9,208 nucleotides of DNA from contig JAUUYK010000026.1 of the NCBI GenBank assembly GCA_030588285.1, forward strand, positions 1 to 9,208, given 5' to 3'. The notes beneath the pieces are model-generated. The model was not told the origin of the DNA and ran no database searches. It saw only the letters and a list, made by a program, of their open reading frames with translations. The DNA is from Kiritimatiellales bacterium (GTDB taxonomy: Bacteria; Verrucomicrobiota; Kiritimatiellia; Kiritimatiellales; Pontiellaceae). Made by a program: the position numbers and the translations under genes. Shown piece by piece: positions 1 through 4,930 of this stretch (position 1 is the stretch's first letter; each line of letters starts with the position of its first letter).

Positions 1-1
1 A

Positions 2-142
2 ATCAAGATTCGCTCCGAAGCCATTCTGCGCGGGCTCCCCATCGTCACCACCGAGTCTGGCGCCCACGCCACGGCCAAAGCCATTAAATACATTTCAAAA
101 AATGATTGGGATGTGAAACCCATTCAGGACTACCACGCGTAA
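2..142 (+). CDS. carB: Carbamoyl-phosphate synthase large subunit, C-terminal end (partial)
   Basis: The last 46 codons of a gene entering from the left are open in frame from base 2 and end at TAA 140-142. The translated tail has the shape I recognise for the CarB C-terminus: IRSEAILRGLPIVTTESGA, then an alanine-rich helix (HATAKAIKYI), then the closing VKPIQDYHA. This piece belongs to the MGS-like allosteric domain, which binds regulators such as UMP or ornithine in characterised enzymes. CarB makes carbamoyl phosphate from bicarbonate, ammonia and ATP for pyrimidine and arginine synthesis in the cytoplasm. The catalytic ATP-grasp domains lie outside the window, so the identification rests on the tail alone. 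The next gene starts 11 bp downstream on the same strand and is probably co-transcribed. Confidence 0.85.
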   Translation: MKIRSEAILRGLPIVTTESGAHATAKAIKYISKNDWDVKPIQDYHA

Positions 143-153
143 TCGGCGGTATC

Positions 154-468
154 ATGAAAATTGCTCAGCTCAAAAATGCACGGGAGGTCTTCCGGTCGGA
201 GGATTCAACAGGCCAGCTGGTTACAGAAACCAGCCAGGCCGATGTGGTGTTGCTGACACTGGAGCCCGGAGCCCTTATTCCTGAACATGCGCTGGAGATA
301 CCTGTGCTCTTCACCATGGCCTCGGGATCCGCCACCCTGCTCGCATCGGGACAATGCCACCCGCTCACCGCTGGCGATGTGGTCCAAGTCGACCCCGGCG
401 AACTCCGTGGCTGGAAAAATGAAAGCCCTTCCGTTTGTCGAATCTTTGCGATTAAGCAGATGCGATAA
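154..468 (+). CDS. Small single-domain cupin protein with degenerate metal-binding motifs
   Basis: This encodes 104 residues. I chose ATG 154, not the in-frame ATG at 106, because the upstream one lies inside the carB coding end; 154 follows the carB stop by 11 bp and has a weak GGCGG stretch before it. Residues about 30-100 form one cupin beta-barrel: LEPGALIPEH (36-45), a strand FTMASGSATLLASGQ (53-67), then LTAGDVVQVDPGE (71-83) and RGWKN. The usual ligands are largely lost. Motif 1 keeps H45 but has L47 where the second His is expected, and motif 2 has R85 where its His normally sits. A metal-dependent enzyme is therefore unlikely, and a binding or sensory role is possible. No substrate can be named. 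Being next to carB does not by itself prove a pyrimidine role. Confidence 0.75.
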   Translation: MKIAQLKNAREVFRSEDSTGQLVTETSQADVVLLTLEPGALIPEHALEIPVLFTMASGSATLLASGQCHPLTAGDVVQVDPGELRGWKNESPSVCRIFAIKQMR

Positions 469-496
469 GCGTTTCAATTCGTAGAATGCTACTTCC

Positions 497-510
497 GTCT
501 GTTCGCAGAC
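497..510 (+). other. GTCTG-TTCG-CAGAC hairpin (UUCG tetraloop)
   Basis: A perfect 5-bp stem is closed by a TTCG loop, which as RNA is the very stable UUCG tetraloop. It lies 28 bp after the cupin stop. No T-tract follows it, so it is not a classical intrinsic terminator. It could protect the 3' end of the carB-cupin mRNA or help to end it. It ends just before the -35 of the putative promoter at 513-541. Confidence 0.45.
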
Positions 511-512
511 TA

Positions 513-541
513 TTGCGGCTCTGAACGCGAATAAATATAAA
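513..541 (+). promoter_or_regulatory. Putative sigma70-type promoter for an intergenic small RNA
   Basis: TTGCGG at 513-518 and TATAAA at 536-541 are separated by exactly 17 bp. The -10 matches 5 of 6 consensus bases and the -35 matches 3 of 6. The predicted transcription start is near 548. No protein gene lies downstream on this strand before 3510, while an intrinsic terminator sits at 639-669, so the natural product would be a short RNA. Confidence 0.45.
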
Positions 542-547
542 CCCTCG

Positions 548-669
548 CTATTTTTTTGAACATCTCGCAGAGGACCGTGTCTGTATTTATGAATCTCGAT
601 TATATGGGGGGTTTGATCTCCTTTCCCTCCATCGAGTGGCGACCGTCCCTCCCTCGGTCGTCTTTTTTT
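548..669 (+). ncRNA. Candidate small RNA with C-rich loops and intrinsic terminator
   Basis: The gap between the cupin gene and convergent waaF holds no convincing gene but is structured on the + strand. After the predicted start near 548 comes a U-rich stretch (551-557). A hairpin follows, pairing CTCGAT (595-600) with ATCGAG (631-636) and GGGGGG (606-611) with CCCTCC (625-630, one G-U pair), with TATAT bulged at 601-605. Then comes the terminator hairpin. The first loop and the strand after it read GATCTCCTTTCCCTCC and the terminator loop reads TCCCTCCCT. Both could pair with purine-rich SD sequences, as C-rich loops of regulators such as staphylococcal RNAIII do. I know no RNA family matching it. 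The existence of the RNA and any targets are inference. Confidence 0.4.
639..669 (+). terminator. Rho-independent terminator
   Basis: The perfect 6-bp stem CGACCG (640-645) and CGGTCG (655-660) encloses a 9-nt loop TCCCTCCCT and is followed by TC and seven T residues (663-669). The T-tract overlaps the stop codon of waaF on the opposite strand. There is no T-tract on the other side of the hairpin, so it should work only for left-to-right transcription: the candidate small RNA, or read-through from carB and the cupin gene. Confidence 0.75.
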
Positions 670-1636
670 ATGCCTGTAACAAGTCGATTAAAGCGGTGAA
701 AACTTGATCGGGAGCAATAGATTCTAAGGCTTTCTGCGCTTCATCGGAGTGGCGGGAAATATCGCGGGCCTGAGTACTACTATTTTGAATCACCCGATAT
801 TTCTTGGTTAACGGCCCCGTTTTTTCGGGATCGGTGATGCCATAAATCCCGACGATCGGCGCTCCAACGGCAGCAGCCAAGTGCATTCCTCCGCTGTCGT
901 TGGCCACCGCTACTAAACTATTTTTCAATAGCGCGGCCCATTCTTGCAGATTAGTGCATCCGGCCACGCTGACGGTTTTATCCCCCAAGGCGGCCGCCAA
1001 TTCTTCGCACGCTTCGGCATCGGCAGTTCCTCCGGCAAAAACAATGGAGAGTTCGGTCTCGGCGAGAATTTTTTGCGCCAAGGTTTTAAACGATTTAAGC
1101 GGCCACATTTTAGAAGCCCCTCGGGCCGCACCGGGCATAAGCACGACATAATTCCCGCGGGTTGGAATTTTGATTTCCAAGGTTTGGAAGGCCGTATCGG
1201 GAATTTTTAGCCGGGGGAATTCGCAGGGGCTTCCCACGCGTGACGGCGCAAGAATCGGGAAATATTCATTGGCCTGATGGCCACCGGAAAGCGGAATAAC
1301 GCGGGTTAGCATGGCCCGCCGTAAATCGCCACGTAGGCCAACCCTTCGACGAATTCCTGCCATGGTGGGCAGCAGGGCCGAGCGAAAGGAGTTGGGCAAA
1401 ATGCAGGCTTTATCGTAGCGCCCTTTTCGCAAGATTCCACTGGTTGAAACCATTCCATCCAAGCAGATAATTTCGTCGGGAACGCCACTCATTTCCCACA
1501 GCGGTTTGAGGTAGGGTTTTACCAATAGCGCAATATGCGCATCGGGATTTTCCGCGCGGCAGGCCTGAATGGCCGGCATGCTCATAATCGCATCGCCGAT
1601 CCAGTTGAGTCCGATAATCAGAATACGTTGTGCCAT
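668..1636 (-). CDS. waaF: ADP-heptose--LPS heptosyltransferase II-like (GT9 family)
   Basis: This encodes 322 residues, close to the usual 330-350 of WaaF. GT9 enzymes transfer heptose from an ADP-heptose donor to the growing LPS inner core on the cytoplasmic face of the inner membrane. WaaF adds the second heptose. The N-terminal Rossmann half opens with ILIIGLNWIGDAIMSMPAI, where D15 is in the place of the conserved catalytic aspartate. It continues with RYDKACILPNSFRSALLPTMAGI (73-95), typical of WaaF. The C-terminal donor half has MPGAARGASKMWPLKSF (167-183) and VANDSGGMHLAAAVGAPIVGIYG (244-266). The start overlaps the lpxK stop as TAATG, sharing one base. No SD is visible there, so translational coupling is likely. 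The exact acceptor cannot be read from sequence, and another GT9 specificity is possible. Confidence 0.85.
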   Translation of the reverse strand: MAQRILIIGLNWIGDAIMSMPAIQACRAENPDAHIALLVKPYLKPLWEMSGVPDEIICLDGMVSTSGILRKGRYDKACILPNSFRSALLPTMAGIRRRVGLRGDLRRAMLTRVIPLSGGHQANEYFPILAPSRVGSPCEFPRLKIPDTAFQTLEIKIPTRGNYVVLMPGAARGASKMWPLKSFKTLAQKILAETELSIVFAGGTADAEACEELAAALGDKTVSVAGCTNLQEWAALLKNSLVAVANDSGGMHLAAAVGAPIVGIYGITDPEKTGPLTKKYRVIQNSSTQARDISRHSDEAQKALESIAPDQVFTALIDLLQA

Positions 1637-2817
1637 TAGTCGGTCCGGGGTGTTTTAAAACAGATGCGGGAGATCCAATCCATAAATTCCTCTTCCCCAC
1701 TCAGCATCTCAATTTCAATGCGCATATAAATGACCGGAATATCGCAGCGCTCAATGAAGGGAAATCGTACGGCATCTTTTTCCGTGGTCAAAATGGCTTC
1801 TGCCCCGTGCTTTATGCTCGAGTTAATGGTGTTAATAATTTCCTGCTGAGTAAAGCGATGATGGTCGGCAAAACGGCGGGTATAGATAATCTCTGCACCA
1901 AAATCACGCAGCGCATTTTCAAAACTTTCAGGAACCGCGATGGCTGAAACGGCGGCAATTTTCATGCCCTTGAGTTTATCAAGATCGTAAACGGTTTCCC
2001 CGAAAACATCTTTGAGATATTTGGCGGTATGGCGGCATTCGGAAATTTCGGCAACGGGATTCATTTTGCGCAGTTTTTCTTTAAGCTCCGGATCCCCTTC
2101 CGGTCCGCATTTGGTGATAAAGATAAAACCCGCGCGTTTAATGTTACGCATTGGCTCGCGCAAAAGACCGCGCGGCAAAAGGTGCCCTCCGCCAAATGGA
2201 TTCATCCGGTCGACGAGTGCAATATCGAGGCGATGGCCTAGTTTAAGATATTGGAATCCATCATCTAAAATCAAGGTATCGCACCCGAGTTCTTTGATGG
2301 CATATTTTCCGGCTTTCACCCGATCGCGGTCAACCAGCACGGCCACGTTTGGCAGGTTGGAGGCCAGCATGTAAGGCTCGTCGCCCGCCGTCCAGGAATC
2401 CAGCAACAGGCGTTTACCATCGGAAACCACGCGCGGGGGTGCTTCAATTTTTCCGGTGGTGATGCGCTGAACCATTTTTTCTAAAAAAGGCAGTTCTTTG
2501 CTTTTATAGCCCCGACTGAGGATCGCGACTTTGCGCCCCTGATTTTGAAGGTGGCGGGCAAATACTTCCACCACGGGGGTTTTACCGGTTCCGCCCACCG
2601 TCAGGTTCCCGACACTGATCACTTGGCAGCCGATGGTGCTGGCTCGGATGATTCGGTGTTTATAGAGCCAAAGGCGCACCAGAACAATGATTGTAAAAAT
2701 CCACGAAAGTCCATGCAACAGAACCCGTAAGGTGGATGGCCACTTCCCCTTCTGCGAGCCATCCAAAACGGATAGCATATAGGTTTCTAGATTTTCTATT
2801 TTACGTTTATTAGACAT
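1636..2817 (-). CDS. lpxK: Tetraacyldisaccharide 4'-kinase
   Basis: LpxK phosphorylates the 4' position of the tetraacylated disaccharide-1-phosphate, making lipid IVA at the cytoplasmic face of the inner membrane. At 393 residues it is somewhat longer than the usual 330-350. An extended N-terminus ([18 protein letters not shown], 7-24) precedes a membrane helix at about 30-52. The Walker A motif is VGGTGKTP (74-81) inside the family-typical block [24 protein letters not shown] lies at 101-107, the LDDGFQY block (184-190) supplies the acidic pair D185/D186, and TTEKDAVRF is at 344-352. All motifs are intact. ATG 2817 has no SD in front of it. A promoter-like element lies about 30 bp upstream. 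waaF follows in a one-base overlap, forming an LPS pair. Confidence 0.93.
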   Translation of the reverse strand: MSNKRKIENLETYMLSVLDGSQKGKWPSTLRVLLHGLSWIFTIIVLVRLWLYKHRIIRASTIGCQVISVGNLTVGGTGKTPVVEVFARHLQNQGRKVAILSRGYKSKELPFLEKMVQRITTGKIEAPPRVVSDGKRLLLDSWTAGDEPYMLASNLPNVAVLVDRDRVKAGKYAIKELGCDTLILDDGFQYLKLGHRLDIALVDRMNPFGGGHLLPRGLLREPMRNIKRAGFIFITKCGPEGDPELKEKLRKMNPVAEISECRHTAKYLKDVFGETVYDLDKLKGMKIAAVSAIAVPESFENALRDFGAEIIYTRRFADHHRFTQQEIINTINSSIKHGAEAILTTEKDAVRFPFIERCDIPVIYMRIEIEMLSGEEEFMDWISRICFKTPRTD

Positions 2818-2852
2818 GTATACCGAAAAGGGTTAAAAAAAAATATGAGCGG

Positions 2853-2880
2853 AGTATAGCGCCCTCATTATATTCGGCAA
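2853..2880 (-). promoter_or_regulatory. Putative promoter for lpxK-waaF with U9 leader
   Basis: Read on the minus strand, TTGCCG (2880-2875) and TATACT (2858-2853) are 16 bp apart. The -10 matches 5 of 6 consensus bases. The start is predicted near 2846, giving a leader of about 29 nt. This leader contains an uninterrupted run of nine U residues (2843-2835) close to the 5' end and no SD before ATG 2817. It would allow lpxK-waaF to be expressed separately from the Nudix gene 105 bp upstream. Confidence 0.5.
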
Positions 2881-2922
2881 GACTGGAACTCAACCCCCGG
2901 TTCAGATCGATTTCTGGCGGGA

Positions 2923-3456
2923 TTATACACCCGATTTTTTCGCTTTATAGAGCATCCAAGCGGCGAGGGTTTTGGCATCGGCAATTTGGTTAGTGCGGAT
3001 CATTTCATCCAGTTCGGCTTCGGTCAGACATACGGTTTCTATATTTTCATCTTCGTCGAAGGCGGTGGCGCCCTGCTCATTAACTTCGGCAAAAAAGATA
3101 TCGATGCGTTCGGTGCAGTAGCCGACGCTGGGGAAAATCGGCCCGAGTAACTCTAGCGACGGAGCGGTATATCCGGTTTCTTCCTGCAACTCGCGGGCGG
3201 CGGAAACGACGGCCTCTTCGCCGGGATCGCAATTTCCGGCCACCACCTCAAAGCAAATTCGCTCCATGGCCTTGCGGAACTGGCGAATAAAAATAAACTG
3301 TCCATCGGGGCGTTGGGCAATAATAGCTACGGCCATACCATGCTGAACAATTTCACGTTTCGTTATTCGCCCATCTTCTAACTCCACATCCAGCACCTCC
3401 ACATTCAGAATAAGTCCTTCAAATACCGTCTTCCGTGAAATCGTTTTTTCGTACAT
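2923..3456 (-). CDS. Nudix hydrolase, ADP-ribose pyrophosphatase-like
   Basis: This encodes 177 residues. The Nudix box is a perfect match to GX5EX7REUXEEXGU at residues 74-96 (G74, E80, R88, E89, E92, E93, G95), so Mg-dependent cleavage of a nucleoside-diphosphate-X substrate is expected in the cytoplasm. The surroundings look like ADP-ribose or ADP-sugar pyrophosphatases: an N-terminal strand region (SRKTVFEGLILNVEVLDVEL), RQFRKAMERICFEVVAG before the box with E70, then FPSVGYCTERIDIFFAEV after it. Substrate choice (ADP-ribose, ADP-sugars, GDP-mannose) cannot be fixed by eye. ATG 3456 has a good SD (GGAGAG, 6 nt spacing). The gene diverges from dgt across 53 bp. lpxK lies 105 bp downstream on the same strand and may receive read-through. 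Confidence 0.88.
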   Translation of the reverse strand: MYEKTISRKTVFEGLILNVEVLDVELEDGRITKREIVQHGMAVAIIAQRPDGQFIFIRQFRKAMERICFEVVAGNCDPGEEAVVSAARELQEETGYTAPSLELLGPIFPSVGYCTERIDIFFAEVNEQGATAFDEDENIETVCLTEAELDEMIRTNQIADAKTLAAWMLYKAKKSGV

Positions 3457-3471
3457 TTTTAACTCTCCGGT

Positions 3472-3500
3472 TTGTACTCCGCCTCGAGCTACTTTATAGT
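3472..3500 (+). promoter_or_regulatory. dgt promoter overlapping an opposing -10 for the Nudix gene
   Basis: On the + strand TTGTAC (3472-3477) and TATAGT (3495-3500) are 17 bp apart, and the -10 matches 5 of 6 bases. Transcription should begin near 3507, only about 3 nt before ATG 3510. On the minus strand TATAAA occupies 3498-3493, inside the same DNA, and would serve the Nudix gene with a leader of about 30 nt. I see no clear -35 for the minus-strand promoter. Confidence 0.45.
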
Positions 3501-3509
3501 CTTTCCCAT

Positions 3510-4658
3510 ATGAACCACGCGAGAAAAGATTGGGAACAAGCCGAAGAGAGCCACTTGGCTCCTTATGCCAGTAAAAGTGCCGAGAGCTTTGGCCGTAAAT
3601 TCACAGATATGCCGCATCCGTTGCGTTCCTGTTTTGCGCGCGATCGCGACCGTATTTTTCACAGTCGTTGTTTTCGGCGGTTGGAATATAAAACCCAGGT
3701 TTTTGTGAATGGCACGGCTGATCACTACCGCACGCGGCTAACGCATACGATGGAAATGTCGGCCGTGGGGCGCACGCTGGCCCGCATTCTAAAGGCAAAT
3801 GAAGATCTAACGGAGTGCATTTGTTTGGCGCATGATATTGGGCATAGCCCATTCGGCCACGCTGGGGAAGATGTGCTCAACGACCTCATGAAAAACGAGG
3901 GTGGATTCGACCACAACCTGCAAAGCTTGCGCTCCATTGAAGTGATTGAATCGCCCTATCCAAATTTTCAAGGCTTAAACCTGACGTGGGAAGTTCGGGC
4001 GGGTCTGCTCAAGCATGAAGCTCACATTGAGGGGGCCCAACTCGACGGCAAACCCATCGGCCCCTTTCAATCGTTGGAAGCGCAAATTTCCGACATTGCC
4101 GATGATATGACCTATCACGCACACGATGTTGACGATGGGCTTGAAGCTGGAATTGTTACGCTTCAGCAACTGGAAACCACCGAGTTTTGGCGCATGGCCG
4201 CCTCGGCCACCCGTGCACGCTATTCGAACCTTTCAGAATATCAATTTACACGCGCCACGCTTCGCTACATGCTCGAAATGCAGGTGATCAATGCCACGGA
4301 CTTTGCCTTTAAAGCGCTGAATACCCACAATCCGAAACATGTTCACGAGGTGATGACTGCACCCAGCCGGGTCATTGATTTTAGCGCTGAATTTAAACAA
4401 ATCCTGGATGAGTTCACCGCATTCATGTTCAAAAATCTCTATTTCCACCATAGCGTCGCCGATGCCACGCAAACTTCGGTAAAGATGATGCGGAAACTTT
4501 TCCTGCACTACATCGAAGCCCCCGAAACGATGGGACGCAAAGCCAATGAACGGCTCGCAACAGAAGGCCTTTGGCGGACGGTTTGCGACTATGTTTCGGG
4601 CTGCACCGATCGCTATGCCATCGAGGAATATGAACGCCACGGCTTAGACAAAAGTTAA
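3510..4658 (+). CDS. dgt: Deoxyguanosinetriphosphate triphosphohydrolase-like protein (HD domain)
   Basis: This encodes 382 residues. Dgt-type enzymes cut dNTPs into the deoxynucleoside and tripolyphosphate and so control the cytoplasmic dNTP pool. The family signature is clear: HPLRSCFARDRDRIFHSRCFRRLEYKTQVF (36-65), RLTHTMEMSAVGRTLARIL (76-94), and the HD core LAHDIGHSPFGHAGEDVL (106-123). The metal ligands appear to be H79, H108, D109 and probably D198 in ISDIADDMTYHAHDVDDGL (193-211). I chose ATG 3510 although the frame stays open to ATG 3435. The longer start would reach into the Nudix gene, add an unrelated hydrophobic stretch and lie upstream of the likely promoter. No SD precedes ATG 3510. 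The Nudix neighbour also processes nucleotides. Many relatives cut several dNTPs, so strict dGTP specificity is not assured. Confidence 0.9.
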   Translation: MNHARKDWEQAEESHLAPYASKSAESFGRKFTDMPHPLRSCFARDRDRIFHSRCFRRLEYKTQVFVNGTADHYRTRLTHTMEMSAVGRTLARILKANEDLTECICLAHDIGHSPFGHAGEDVLNDLMKNEGGFDHNLQSLRSIEVIESPYPNFQGLNLTWEVRAGLLKHEAHIEGAQLDGKPIGPFQSLEAQISDIADDMTYHAHDVDDGLEAGIVTLQQLETTEFWRMAASATRARYSNLSEYQFTRATLRYMLEMQVINATDFAFKALNTHNPKHVHEVMTAPSRVIDFSAEFKQILDEFTAFMFKNLYFHHSVADATQTSVKMMRKLFLHYIEAPETMGRKANERLATEGLWRTVCDYVSGCTDRYAIEEYERHGLDKS

Positions 4659-4863
4659 TTATTCCTTTTTTGTTTTGCCCTAAAATAATACCTTCATTTT
4701 TGTGCCACACGACCCCAGGTAACCACAAAATTGAATTATCAGCCCACCAATCATTTTTTTCTTCACGAGACATTCTGCGTAGTCATTCAATAAAAAGTAT
4801 CGTTTCTCGTTTAATTCAAAGACATTACACCAACCGGTTAAATAAAAAATTACCCGATCCGCC
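4659..4863. other. AT-rich intergenic region upstream of the nitrate reductase operon
   Basis: I see no credible gene in these 205 bases. There are short repeats that could be activator sites for the sigma54 promoter downstream: AGACATT twice (4768-4774 and 4820-4826), ATTCAA twice (4785-4790 and 4814-4819), and the 8-bp palindrome AACCGGTT (4832-4839), centred about 55 bp before the predicted start. None matches a binding consensus that I can name. No clear terminator follows dgt; the T-rich stretch after its stop lacks a stable stem. Confidence 0.4.
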
Positions 4864-4880
4864 TTGGTATAGAGTGTGCT
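4864..4880 (+). promoter_or_regulatory. Sigma54 (RpoN) -24/-12 promoter
   Basis: TTGGTATAGAGTGTGCT has the GG (4866-4867) and GC (4878-4879) dinucleotides separated by exactly 10 bp. It fits YTGGYAYRN4TTGCW with a single deviation (G for the first T of TTGC). The start would be near 4891, about 40 nt before ATG 4931. Sigma54 promoters classically serve nitrogen assimilation, including nas operons under NtrC, which fits the genes that follow. Confidence 0.7.
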
Positions 4881-4882
4881 TT

Positions 4883-4919
4883 AAGGGCAAAATTAATGCG
4901 CATGCATAAAATAGCCCTT
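4883..4919 (+). repeat. Inverted repeat AAGGGC...GCCCTT around the predicted transcription start
   Basis: AAGGGC (4883-4888) and GCCCTT (4914-4919) enclose 25 bp, inside which ATGC (4896-4899) can pair with GCAT (4904-4907). Because the predicted start is near 4891, the left arm would not be transcribed. The repeat is then better seen as a DNA site, or as an RNA hairpin only if transcription starts further upstream. The SD AGGA (4922-4925) follows immediately. Confidence 0.4.
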
Positions 4920-4930
4920 TTAGGATTAAT

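Noticed and set aside
606..630. A tRNA/tmRNA T-arm-like stretch GGGGG-TTTGATC
   Set aside because: The matching 3' arm would need mostly G-U pairs, and there is no acceptor stem, anticodon arm or CCA, so it is not a tRNA or tmRNA.
589..699. A 36-codon open frame starting MNLDYMGGLISF
   Set aside because: It runs through the terminator into the end of waaF. The nearest purine-rich stretch is about 14 nt before the ATG, too far for a good SD. The RNA structure explains the region better.
1651..1662. The 12-bp palindrome TGTTTTAAAACA
   Set aside because: It lies inside the lpxK coding end, is A/T-only apart from its flanks and has no second copy. Chance is the simplest explanation.
3435..3509. 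A 25-residue N-terminal extension of the dGTPase from ATG 3435
   Set aside because: It would overlap the Nudix coding start, has no SD and lies upstream of the likely dgt promoter. The protein from ATG 3510 begins as expected for the family.
4670..4909. A 79-codon open frame on the + strand between dgt and the iron-sulfur subunit gene
   Set aside because: It has no SD, no recognisable domain and an AT-rich composition unlike its neighbours, and it overlaps the sigma54 promoter and the start region of the next operon.
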